Assembly: GCA_023053685.1 (NCBI GenBank)
Contig: JALIGW010000002.1
Location: forward strand, 239,349,177-239,413,176
DNA length: 64,000 bases
DNA from: Diadophis punctatus similis
Lineage: Eukaryota > Chordata > Lepidosauria > Squamata > Dipsadidae
Reading direction: 5' to 3'
Part shown: positions 54,001-63,774 of the stretch, piece after piece
Numbering within the stretch: position 1 is the stretch's first letter
Layout: every line of letters starts with the position of its first letter
Program-made: the position numbers and the translations under genes
The notes under the pieces: generated by a model
What the model was told of the DNA's origin: nothing
Seen by the model: only the letters and a program-made list of their open reading frames with translations
Database searches by the model: none

Positions 54001-57000
54001 GGTTTCAAACACAGGCTTGCTAACCTCTAACCCAGCGCCCTAACCGTGCAAAGCCACCGTGCTCCTTTATACCCTGATGAAAAATGGGGTTCAGGAAAGC
54101 TCATCATCATGTTGGCCCCATGTCACGTAGTGAATATTGTCAGTTGTATGTCTATGCAAGGTGATGCACCCCTATCCTAATATTATGGTACATTCCAATA
54201 CAAGCAGAACACGTGATATGAATTGTACGCATGTGTGCATTCCTAAACCACCATTATTCTCTTTGACTTGGCTCTTGACCGGGATGGTCGCATTTTCTTA
54301 GCAAAATGTAATTATTCAGGATTTATTGTTTTTGTACAGAAATAAATATTTTCTATTAGACTTTTAATCTCGGCTTTATTTTTAACTGTCTGAATTCCAA
54401 GCAAAGATCTAAATCGCCTCTATGAGATTTATTCTCACCTTAACACCCCAGAACGCCAACAACATACATTTTAAGAGAAATAAAGCCTCTTTCAGGTCAA
54501 GGTGTTAACTTCATGAATCTGTCCTTGCCGTTTTGTTTGCTATTGTACAAAGCGATATTTTTCAATCTGGGCAACTTTAAGATGTGTGGACTTCAACTAT
54601 GGAAGTTGCCTTACACATAAGATTGCATCAGTTTCTTGTCTACTTTGCTAGGAACAAACAGTGGCTGATTTAGGAAAAGAACAAACTTACAGTCTATTTG
54701 TAACTTATTTCTTTTTCTGAAAATTGTAGAGACAGAAATTTGAACAAAGAAAAGTTGTATACATCTTGTATAGCTTGTGTTACTATTATTGGTTCCCTAT
54801 CCTATTAGCGTGTGTGTGTGGGGCAGAATGGCTAAGTGGTTAAAGATGCTGAGCTTGTCAGCGGAAAAGCTGATAGCCCGGGTTCAAGACCCAAACGACA
54901 TGCGACGGGTGAGCTCCCGTTACTTGCTCTAGCTCATACCCACCTAGCAGTTCAAAAGGATGCAAATGCGAGAAGATAAATAGGTACCACTTTGATGGGA
55001 AGATAACAGCGTTCTGTGCACTTTGGCGTATAGTTATGAGCTAGCCACATGGCCATGGAAAATGTCATTGGACAATGCTAGCTCCCTCGGCTAAGAAACA
55101 GAGATGAACACTGCCCCTAGAATTGAACCCGATTGGACAGGGGAAACCTTTACCATTATCCTATTAGCACATTGTTTAACACACCTCATCTCCTTTTGTC
55201 CCGATTTCTAGCTTATTCCACTGCAGCCCTTAAATGTGGTTTGGAGTCTGTCTGCTAATGTATGTTGATTTCAGGGTCCTGCCCTGAGTCCCATGTCCTT
55301 GAAGGAGGTGGCCGTCAATTTCACCGAGGAGGAATGGGCTCTGCTGGATTCCACCCAAAAAGCCTTGCACTGGGAAGTTATGCTGGAGAATTCCAGAAAT
55401 GTGAACACTCTGGGTAAGGGGCCATTCTTTGCTGTGGATTCAACTAACTGTCAGTTGTCTACAGAGATACTCAATCATCCAAGTCACGGTTGTCCCAAAA
55501 GTGCTTTACAAAAGGCAGCTGAACTTTCCTGGTGTTTTTTTTTTTTCTTGAAAACATTTCGCTTCTTATCCAAGAAGCTTCTCATCCCACTTCTGGGATG
55601 AGAAGTGGAGTGCTTTCAAGAGAGAAAAAAAACAGCAAGAAAATCCAATTGCCTTTTGAAAAACACATTTGGGATAGCTGGCAGAAGCTTTCCGTGCCAA
55701 AGCTTCCAATGTAGAATTCAGAGTTCGTTGTGATCAGCCGCTCAGTCATGTCTGACATAAGAGTGTTGGCCACTCTATGGATCAACACTCTCCACGCCCC
55801 CCGCCTCTGTCAGATCTGGCATGGTCATACCAGTGTCATCTTTTATTAGCTTTCCTAGGTTTAAGCCATTGACGTTCCATGTTTCTGAACTAAAAATATT
55901 TGAACCGTTCAGAGATCTTTTTTCGCTAGGGTATGTGTGTCAATGGTTGGGGGGCTATTAGGGTTGACCCCCATCTGCGTCATGGATGCTCCTAATCATC
56001 TCTTTTCCCCTCGGTTCTCTGCTCTAGTCACCAGCTGGGTAAGCGTGGCTGGGTGGGCGTGGTCAGGGTGGGCATGACACGGGACTCGTGTGGTGCTAAG
56101 GCAAGACTTCCCTGAGACACCCCCTCCCTCTCATTATACAGGTAATCCTCCAGTTACAAATGTAATAGAGCCTGCCGATTACATTTGTAACCTGGGGATT
56201 TGTCTGATTGAATCACGTTAAATGAACGTGATCACTCCCTGCTTTCCCCAATGCATTTGTTAATCGAATACGCAGGTCTTTAAATGCACATGAGGTATCT
56301 CAGGCTGGGGAACAGCATGTGGGGCCTAGTGCTGGAGCAGACCAGCCATGGCCTCCCCCAATCCACTAAGATATTTCATGCTCCCCTGGGATCCCTCCAC
56401 CCCATCCGCTTTGGCCAGCTTCAGGGATTGAGGTAGTAACAGCAGCCAATCAATGAGCATCAATTGCTTCCTTTGTCTCATTGGGCTGAACTGCAAGCCC
56501 CTTGTTCATTGGCTGCCATGCCCCAATCCCTGAAGCTGCTCATTCGAAGTAGCCAGTCAGCAGCAAGCAGACTGGGCCCAAATTAAGCCTGCAGGCCCTC
56601 ATGGCCGAGACGCTGAAATCTTTTATTCAGATGGGGAAAGCTGTTTTCCTTACATCTCACGTTCTTACAGCTTCACCTACTTCTGAATAAAAGACTTTGG
56701 CTTCTCTGCCACGTGGGTCAGCCTCTTCTGCAGCTCTTCGAAAAGTAAGTACAGTAAAGCCATGGGAAATGGGGTGGGGAGGGCTGGATTGGGCCCAGGG
56801 ATCCTCCATTTCGGCTTGTAACAGGCCGGGGGAGCCCTAGGGAGGCTCTGTAACAGGTCATTTGCACCAGCAAAGAGGCAGCGGCAGGCCATTCACGCCG
56901 GCAAAGAGGTGAAGGAAGGCTCACCAGGCAGGCAAGTAGCTGGGCCATGTGGGAGGCAGCAGAGAATGGCGAAGGGAGCTGGGCCGCGTGGAAGGCCGGG

Positions 57001-60000
57001 ACAAAGGCAGGCAAGTGGGCTGGGCTGCAGAAGCCACGTGGTTGAGGCAAGCAAGCTAGTGAGCAAGAGAGCCAGAGAACAGCAGCTGCTATGCCACGGC
57101 CAAGGCGGGCACGGCGAGATAAGGAATGACTGGGAGGGGTGGGGTGGGGTGGGTGGGGCCAGCCATTGGTGCGATTAGCCGGTTCTCCGAATTGTGCAAA
57201 AATTTAACAACCAGTTCACTTGAACTGGCCCTAACCGGCTGAATCACACCTCTGGCTGGAACAGTGGGGGTTGTACAATGAGTCAGAGCACACAGTGGTA
57301 CTTGATTGGTTAAGAGCCGATGAGGCAATCTGTGCTGTGATTGGTTGCTATGGGTGGTGGAGGGGGAGTTTCCCCTTTTTCCCGCCTTTTTCATCTGTTT
57401 GCTCTGTGATTTACCTCATGATGCTCCTGTTTGCCTGACTATCTAATTTGCTGTAAATATAGATATAAAATATGTTTATTTATATAAAACTACAAATTTG
57501 TGTCAGCGTCTCTGACTTCATTTGGACAGCTGCTTAACAATTCCCTGACAATATTCTTCTGTTCAATGAAGTGTTATAAATATTTCCTTTAAATCAGTAA
57601 TTTCCTTTTTAGAAATAATGATTTTTCTTTTGAGCACACCTCTGAGATTTCATAATTGTTTTTTAAGGAATTATATCCTGGATTGAGTCTGGATTTATTG
57701 AAATCCCTATGATTTACTAACATTTAACTGTTCCTTTTGTATACTTTCCTGTAATTTAAAGTCTTTCTGTCAAACCTTTGGTCAGAGAAAATATATTTTT
57801 GTTCTTCTTCCTTGAGTGTTCCCCCCCACTTTTTTTTCTTAACCGGGGGCACCAAAGGCCCCTATTTTGGGGTAGAAATGTATAGATTTGTCCTGCAAGC
57901 CTCCTGGCAGATCATGGAAGTTATGATTGAAAAGCTATACAGGTAATCCTTGTTTTATGACCATTCATCTAACAATGGCTCACAGTTATAAGGCCTTGGG
58001 GAAAGTGACTTACAATCTGTAGTAGCACATAAATGGCACACCAGCTTTAAGGTTCAGTTTTTATTCTTTCAATCTCAAGCAGGAGATGAGAAAGAAAATG
58101 AGAACTGCCAAGAACCCGATACGGCGAAATCACCAGGAACCCATCTTGAACTGAGAAAAGAGATATTTGGGGTTCAGTGGAGGTCTCAAACACACCAGGA
58201 AAGCCACTCGAAGCCTGGGGAGGAAAAATCCTTGAGTTCTGGATGTGCTGGAGTCCAGGAATTCTTCCTGACCAAAGGGAACGGGGAAAGGACCAAAAAG
58301 GACAACTGCCGCATATGTAAAAAAATACTCAAAGGTAAATCGGATTTGCTCCCCCTGAATAGGTAGTCCTTGATTTATGACTGCAATTGGGAGCTGGATT
58401 TCCATTGCTAAGTGGAGCAGTTGTTAAACGAATCATGCGGTTGTTAAGCAAATTCCAGCTTCCCTCATTGACTTTGCTTGTTGGAAGCCAGCTGGGAAGG
58501 TTGTACATGGTGATCACATGACCCTAGGATGCTACAGCCATCATGAATACATGCCAGTTGCCTAGTGCCTGAATTTTGATCACATGACTGTGGGGATGCT
58601 GCAAAAGTCATTAAGTGTGAAAACTGGTCATAAGTAAATTTTTTTCCAATGCCGTTGTAACTTTGAACAGTCACTAAACACGTGATTGTAAGTGGAGGAC
58701 TACCTCTATGGCAGGGGTCTCCAAACCTGGCAACTTTAAGACTTGTGGACTTCAACTCCCAGAATTTCTCAGCTTTGCTGGCTGAGGAATTTTGGGAGTA
58801 TAATAATTAATATTATAATATAATATAATATAATATAATATAATATAATATAATATAATATAATATAATATAATATAATATAATATAATATAATATAATA
58901 TAATATAATATAATATAATATAATATAATATAATATAATTAATAATATAATATAATATAATATAATATAATATAATATAATATAATATAATATAATATAA
59001 TATAATATAATATAATATAATATAATATAATATAATATAATATAATAATATAATAATATAATATAATTAATATAATAATATAATATAATATAATATAATA
59101 TAATAATATAATAATATAATATAATAATATAATATAATATATCATATCATATCATATCATATCATATCATATCATATCATAATATAATAATATAATATAA
59201 TATAATATAATATAATATAATATAATATAATATAATATAATATAATATAATATAATATAATATAATATAATATAATATAATATAATATCATGTCATGTCA
59301 TGTCATGTCATGTCATGTCATGTAATAATGTAATGTAATTATAATGTAATAATAATATAATGTAATAATAATATAATATAATATAATATAATATAATATA
59401 ATATAATGTAATGTAATGTAATGTAAATATAATATAATAATATAATATAATATAATATAATATAATATAATATAATATAATATAATATAATATAATATAA
59501 TATAACATAATATAATATAATATAATATATAATAATATAATATAATATGATATGATATGATATGATATGATATGATATTATATAATAATATAATAATATA
59601 ATAATATAATATAATATAATATAATATAATATAATATAATATAATATAATATAATATAATATAATATAATATAATATAATATAATATAATATAATATAAT
59701 AATATAATATAATATAATATAATATAATAATATAATATAATATAATATAATATATTATAATATAATATAATATAATAATATAATATAATATAATTATAAT
59801 ATAATATAATATAATATAATATAATATAATATAATATAATATAATATAATATAATATAATATAATATAATAAATATAATGTAATGTAATGTAATGTAATG
59901 TAATGTAATGTAATAATGTAATGTAGTGTAATGTAATTATAATGTAATAATAATATAATGTAATAATAATATAATATAATGTAATGTAATGTAATGTAAT

Positions 60001-62109
60001 GTAATGTAAATATAATATAATAATATAATATAATATAATATAATAATATAATATAATATAATATAATATAATATAATATAATATAATATAATATAATATA
60101 ATATAATATAATATAATATAATATAACATAACATAACATAACATAACATAACATAACATAACATAACATAACATAACATAACATAACATAACATAACATA
60201 ACATAATTAACATAACATAACATAACATAATTAATATAATATAATACTGTATAATATAATAATGCAATGCAATGCAATGCAATGCAATGCAATGCAATGC
60301 AATGCAATGCAATGCAATGCAATGCAATGCAATGCAATGCAATGCAATGCAATGCAATAGTTGGAAGGGACCTTGGAGGTCTTCTAGTCCAACCGCCTGC
60401 TTAGGCAGGAAACCCTGCACCACTTCAGACAAATGGTTATCCAACATCTTCTTAAAAACTTCCAGTGTTGGAGCATTCACAACTTCTGGATGCAAGTTGT
60501 TCCACTGATTAATTGTCAGGAAATTTCTCCTTAGTTCTAAGTTACTTCTCTCCTTGTTTAGTTTCCACCCATTGCTTCTTGTTCTACCCTCAGGTGCTTT
60601 GGAGAATAGCTTGACTCCCTCTTCTTTGTGGCAGCCCCTGAGATATTGGAACACTGCTATCATGTCTCCCCTAGTCCTTCTTTTCATTAAACTAGACATA
60701 CCAGTACCTGCAACCGTTCTTCATATGTTTTAGCCTCCAGTCCCCTAATCATCTTTGTTGCCCTTCTCTACACTCTTTCTAAAGTCCACAAGTCTTAAAG
60801 TTGCCAGGTTTTGAGACCCCTTCTGTATGGCATTGCAGCCAGGGCTAGCCAGTATGAATGCAAAAAACATGGAACCTCTTTTAACCAATATTCCCTTCCT
60901 ATTTTAGGTCAACAAATCCACACTGGAGAAAAACCATGTAAACACAGGCAACTTAGAGAGGACTTGGGGGATCTTCCTTCCCATAAAAGGTTCCACCCCA
61001 AGGGAAAAACATACCCCTGTGTGGAGTGTGGAAAGAGCTTCAGTGAAAAGCGATCCTTGACCGATCATAAAAAGAGCCACCCGGAGGAGACCCTGCATAA
61101 ATGCTTGGCGTGCGACAAGAGTTTCCACACCAACAGCCAACTCGCTTCTCACAAAAGGACCCACACCCGAAAAAACACGTACACCTGTAAGCTGTGTGGA
61201 ATGAGCTTCAGAATAAGGAGTTTGCTTACTTTCCACGGCAGGATTCACTCGGGGGAGAAACCGTATAAATGCATGGAGTGTGGAAAGAGTTTCAGATGGA
61301 CCAGCGATCTTACGTTGCATATTAGGATCCACACAGGGGAGAAACCCTACAAATGCCTAGAGTGTGGAAAGAGCTTCAGCAGGAGCAGTTCCCTTACCTA
61401 CCACAAAAGGATCCACACAGGGGAAAAGCCCTACAAATGCCCGGAGTGCGGGAAGCGTTTCAGCGACTGCAGCGCTCTGTGTTCTCATAAAAGGAGCCAT
61501 TCCTCGGAGAAACCCTATAAATGCGCCGACTGCGGGAAGAGCTTCGGCAAGAACAGCTTTCTCACGTCGCATAAAAGGCTCCACACGGGGGAGAAACCCT
61601 ATCAATGCGCCGACTGCGGGAAAAGCTTCAGCCAGAGCAGCCATCTTACTTCCCACAAAAGGCTCCACACGGGGGAGAAACCCTATCAATGCACAGACTG
61701 CGGGAAGAACTTCAGCCAGAACAGCAATCTTACTTCCCACAAAAGGCTGCACACGGGAGAAAAACCCTATAAATGCACCGTGTGCGAAAAGAGCTTCAGC
61801 AACAGCAGTTCCCTGACTTCGCATAAAAGGAGTCATACGGGGGAGAAACCCTATCGATGCGCGGAGTGTGGGAAGATCTTCAGCCAGAGCAGTCACCTCA
61901 CTTCCCACAAAAGGCTCCACACGGGAGAGAAACCCTATCAATGTGCAGTGTGTGGGAAGAACTTTAGGTTGAGTAGCGAGCTTACGTCCCACAAAAGGAT
62001 CCACACAGGGGAGAAACCCTATAAATGCTGGGAGTGCGGAAAAAGTTTCAAACAGAGCAGCCAACTTACATCTCATAAAAGGACCCACACCAGGGGAAAA
62101 AATGTATAA
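50646..62109 (+). CDS. ZNF3: SCAN-KRAB-C2H2 zinc-finger protein, 6 coding exons, 716 aa
   Basis: Proposed join: 50646-51050, 52949-53018, 53182-53264, 55275-55413, 58083-58334, 60908-62109. Lengths 405, 70, 83, 139, 252 and 1202 nt sum to 2151, exactly 717 codons with TAA, and phases agree at every AG/GT junction. The protein has SCAN at about residues 44-128, a linker, KRAB-A with intact DV-like and MLE features, a long charged linker encoded by its own exon, and 13 C2H2 fingers. It is expected to act in the nucleus as a DNA-binding repressor that can dimerise through SCAN. It is the only one of the three here with MLE, so the best candidate for TRIM28 recruitment. Same strand and exon plan as ZNF1. 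Confidence 0.85.
51083..51290. mobile_element. hAT-type MITE, diverged
   Basis: CAGTGGTGGGTTTTTTCAG and GGTAGGAACCTACCACTG are inverted ends. Interior repeats TGGGCGTGGCTTGGTGGG. The 8-base flanks do not match, so rearrangement is likely. Confidence 0.6.
51297..51520. mobile_element. AGTCCTCGACTTA MITE, right half
   Basis: GATTCACTTAACAACTGTGT to GTAAGTTGAGAATTGCCTGTA. The left half is absent. Confidence 0.6.
51637..51814 (-). mobile_element. CR1 LINE, left part of a copy split by a TA-flanked MITE
   Basis: AGAGTTGAAAAGGACCTTGG to TTCCACTGATTA. It resumes at 52554-52840 (TAATTGTTCTGTCAGG). Confidence 0.82.
51815..52553. mobile_element. TA-flanked MITE inserted in CR1
   Basis: Ends CCATATTTTTCGGAGCATAA and TTATACTCCGAAAAGTATGG, with TA at 51813-51814 and 52554-52555. 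Excising it restores CACTGATTAATTGTTCTG, the CR1 text seen intact elsewhere. Its interior, with TTTGCAGCAAACAGCAAAC, belongs to the same subfamily as 30655-31090. Confidence 0.87.
52949..53018 (+). CDS. ZNF3 exon 2: linker
   Basis: 70 nt, phase 0 to 1, acceptor TTTCTATGCAG and donor GTATCT. Encodes [15 protein letters not shown]. Shorter than its ZNF1 counterpart (121 nt). Confidence 0.75.
53182..53264 (+). CDS. ZNF3 exon 3: 83-nt linker
   Basis: 83 nt, phase 1 to 0, acceptor CTCCCTCACAG and donor GTAGGG. Same size and phase as in ZNF1 and ZNF2. Encodes [20 protein letters not shown], the acidic Pro-rich type usual before KRAB in reptile members. Confidence 0.82.
53317..53703. mobile_element. 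hAT-type MITE with perfect 8-bp duplication
   Basis: GTGTAGGT at 53309-53316 and 53704-53711. Ends CAGGGGTGGGTTACT and GAAACCCACCCTG. The interior includes CGCCATCTTT and GAGCATGCGCAGAAG. Confidence 0.93.
53712..54120. other. Unassigned ZNF3 intron sequence
   Basis: Ordinary-complexity sequence with one 90-codon region lacking motifs. No exon-like splice pair that fits the ZNF3 phases was seen. Confidence 0.4.
54121..54445. mobile_element. Solo LTR, family 2, with CCCCA target duplication
   Basis: 325 bp from TGTCACGT to CCTTAACA, flanked by CCCCA at 54116-54120 and 54446-54450. It aligns by eye along its length with 9094-9424. Confidence 0.9.
54828..55160 (+). mobile_element. tRNA-derived SINE of an unnamed family
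   Basis: A-box-like AATGGCTAAGTGGTTAAAG and B-box-like GGGTTCAAGACCC are correctly spaced. A long body follows with GGTACCACTTTGATGGGAAG and GAACCCGATTGGACAGGGG. No CCA-ready tRNA fold continues, so it is not a tRNA gene. Confidence 0.65.
55275..55413 (+). CDS. ZNF3 exon 4: KRAB-A box
   Basis: 139 nt, phase 0 to 1, acceptor TTGATTTCAG, donor GTAAGG. Encodes [18 protein letters not shown] and [16 protein letters not shown]. It is 12 nt longer than the 127-nt exons of ZNF1 and ZNF2 because of an N-terminal GPALSPM extension. MLE is intact. Confidence 0.92.
55465..55695. mobile_element. Fold-back Penelope-type 3' end
   Basis: CAAAAGTGCTTTACAAAAGG and GCCTTTTGAAAAACACATTT are inverted. The centre GCTTCTCATCCCACTTCTGG folds back to GGGATGAGAAG. 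It matches the inverted element at 11650-12235. Confidence 0.55.
55696..58082. other. ZNF3 intron, mostly unassigned
   Basis: 56142-56290 shows weak similarity to AGTCCTCGACTTA-type MITEs. 57255-57550 ends TTCCCTGACA and has two ATTGGTT boxes, LTR-like but without matched flanks. No ORF with a recognisable domain. Several TGGGTGGGCGTGG repeats near 56045. Confidence 0.4.
58083..58334 (+). CDS. ZNF3 exon 5: charged linker between KRAB and fingers
   Basis: 252 nt, phase 1 to 1, acceptor TCAATCTCAAGCAG, donor GTAAAT. Open throughout: [20 protein letters not shown] and onward to [13 protein letters not shown]. The CRICKK end looks like the first half of a finger whose remainder is lost at the junction with exon 6. 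Confidence 0.78.
58362..58707. mobile_element. AGTCCTCGACTTA MITE
   Basis: Left TAGGTAGTCCTTGATTTATG and right GTAAGTGGAGGACTACCT are inverted. A hAT hairpin begins directly after it. Confidence 0.75.
58799..60358. repeat. 1.56-kb pentamer array (ATAAT and variants) abutting a CR1 3' end
   Basis: Blocks of uniform pentamers: AATAT over most of it, ATATC (59140-59180), ATGTC (59288-59324), AATGT (59325-59345, 59400-59425, 59877-59912), ATGAT (59547-59578), AACAT (60122-60235) and AATGC (60262-60358). The AATGC block touches the CR1 end at 60359. Long minus-strand frames across it are artefacts of 15-base periodicity. Confidence 0.97.
60359..60781 (-). mobile_element. CR1 LINE 3' end, source of the pentamer array
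   Basis: AGTTGGAAGGGACCTTGGAG at the 3' boundary, then ORF remnants to CTTCTCTACACTCTTTCT. The minus strand encodes [20 protein letters not shown]. It is inserted in the middle of a hAT hairpin. Confidence 0.9.
60908..62109 (+). CDS. ZNF3 exon 6: 13 C2H2 zinc fingers
   Basis: Acceptor TTCCCTTCCTATTTTAG, phase 1, stop TAA 62107-62109. It opens with a degenerate unit ([20 protein letters not shown]), then 13 intact fingers beginning [20 protein letters not shown]. Ten fingers end in the SHKR motif, and fingers 8 and 11 have identical recognition residues ([13 protein letters not shown]). The protein ends soon after the last finger (TRGKNV). Confidence 0.95.
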
Positions 62110-62285
62110 ATATGTTGAGTATGGAATGACTTTAGAACTGGGATATATTGTTGGTCTCAGGTCTGCTGTATTGTGTGTTTTATTGTCGGTTCTCTTATGT
62201 TTTCAAGCCTTTTTGAGCCACTTGGAATCGCTGTTTGCAAATTGCGTGGCTTTATAAATAATTTAAACAACAACAACAACAATAA
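62110..62285. other. ZNF3 3' flank
   Basis: Plausible start of the 3' UTR. ATAAATAATTTAAAC at about 62250 and an AAC repeat follow. No canonical AATAAA with support was seen. Confidence 0.3.
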
Positions 62286-62638
62286 TACAGGTAGTCCTCA
62301 ACTTACGACCACAATTGAGCCCCAGATATCTGTTGCTAAATTAAGTGACTTTTTCACCATTTACACTCTTTCTTGCCACAGTTGTTAAGTGAATCACTGC
62401 AGCTGTTAAGTTAGTAACTCAGTTGTTAAGTGAATCTGGATTCCACATTGATTTTGCTTGTCAGAAGGCCGCAAAATGGGCTCACCTGATTCTGAAACAC
62501 TGCAGCTGTCATAAATGTGAGACAGTTGCTAAGTGTCTGAATTTTGATCATGTGACCATGGAGATGCTGCAACGGTCATAAATAACTTTTTTCCAGTGCC
62601 CTTGTAACTTTGAATGGTCACCAAACACGTTGGGTCCA
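62286..62638. mobile_element. AGTCCTCGACTTA MITE
   Basis: Left TACAGGTAGTCCTCAACTTA is intact. The right end fades at GGTCACCAAACACGTTGG. Confidence 0.7.
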
Positions 62639-63148
62639 GCACAAGGGTGAAATTCAACCACCTCAGCCCGGCTTGGGAGAGGCGGTAGGGACAATTTGAA
62701 TCGGTTCGCAGAGCCGATAAAAATCGCCCCTGGTTGGCCCTGCCCACGGCCACCTGGTCGCCACTCACCTCTTAATAACGTAGACAGCTCTTGTCTACTT
62801 TATTGGGCACACAGAAACTCCTGTTAACCCCAAGGCTACGAGGATGCTGGGACCTGTAGTTTAATAACAAATGGGAAAGCACCAGGCTGGGGAAAGCAAG
62901 TAGATAGATCAGGGGTGAAATTCAAAAAGAAGATATACCAATTATTATACACAAAACAATAAAAGAGGTACACAAATATTTACATAAGAGCAATAGGAGT
63001 CTTTTTGAATAATTTGTAGGTCATTAGGGCAAAGAAGTTACGTCGACTTGGCCACACCCACCCACCCAGTCACATGACCACCAAGCCACACCCACCAAGC
63101 CACGCCCACAGAGCCAGTAGGGAAAAATTTTGAATTTCACCCCTGGAC
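62639..63148. mobile_element. hAT-type remnants with GTGAAATTC ends
   Basis: CAGGGGTGAAATTCAAAAAG at 62911 and TTTTGAATTTCACCCCTG ending at 63145 form inverted ends, but flanks do not match. A second partial end lies at 62641. Confidence 0.5.
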
Positions 63149-63424
63149 CACGGGTGGGTTTTAACTTACCTCGCCACCAGTTTGCTTCCTCCCGCGCTGT
63201 CCGTGCGCATTGCACACCGCACGGTCGTGTGTGCATATGCAGTGCCAAAAACCAAGCTTCTGTGCATGCGCAGAAGCAAAAACCAACTTCTGCACATGCG
63301 CAGAAGCCAAAAACAAGATGGCGGCACCCACGGACCGGCACCGACAGAACCGGCTCCATGACATCATCACCGGTTTACTAACGGTTCTAAAGAACCGGTT
63401 AGAACTGGTAGGAACCCACCTTTG
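63149..63424. mobile_element. hAT-type MITE with perfect 8-bp duplication
   Basis: CCCTGGAC at 63141-63148 and 63425-63432. Ends CACGGGTGGGTTTTAAC and GGAACCCACCTTTG. Two TGCGCAGAAGC palindromes and an AAGATGGCGGC motif lie inside. It is inserted at the edge of the preceding remnant. Confidence 0.9.
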
Positions 63425-63432
63425 CCCTGGAC

Positions 63433-63774
63433 CAGTCAATTGTCCTGGGACAGAGTAAACCATCACTTCCTTCAAGGCTGGTGTATATAGCTCTCCCCAC
63501 CCCCCAACAAGCACTAAGCTTTATGGGAAGGCTGTGAAGATTGTGGTGAGGAAGTCAGTTCTCTCATCTTTCAGATTTAAGATGTAGATCACTCTGGAGT
63601 GAAAAGCCACTCCCATAGCACTGCTACATTTCCAACCCGAACCAAGTCAGAGATGCTGTGCAAGAAACCATCTTTCGAGGCTGTTTAGGTTTGAATGGAA
63701 TGAAACTGGCTGAAGTTTCACCCCAAAGGGACGGCGTTAATGTTTGTACCAAAGCAGCTAGTGGACACTTAATG
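63433..63774. other. Unassigned
   Basis: No repeat or gene recognised between the hAT element and the CR1 copy. Confidence 0.35.

Larger units (their letters stand above)
58712..60822. mobile_element. Fold-back hAT element split by a CR1 copy and its pentamer array
   Basis: Left half CAGGGGTCTCCAAACCTGGC to GGAATTTTGGGAG (58712-58798). Right half AGTCCACAAGTCTTAAAGTT to TTGAGACCCCTT (60782-60822). Flanks CTCTATGG (58704-58711) and CTGTATGG (60823-60830) match at 7 of 8. The 1.98 kb between consists of the array and CR1. Confidence 0.85.

Noticed and set aside
54828..54900. tRNA gene candidate with A and B boxes
   Set aside because: No complete cloverleaf by eye, and a long SINE body follows. 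The other tRNA-like heads (2604, 34925, 30449, 47609) were rejected for the same reason.
57255..57550. A fifth LTR
   Set aside because: It has CCAAT-like boxes and a TTCCCTGACA end, but no TG start with a matching 5-bp flank could be found.
58800..60358. Very long minus-strand open frames rich in Tyr, Ile and Leu
   Set aside because: They result from pure five-base repeats, which have a 15-base coding period without stops. No homology or start context.
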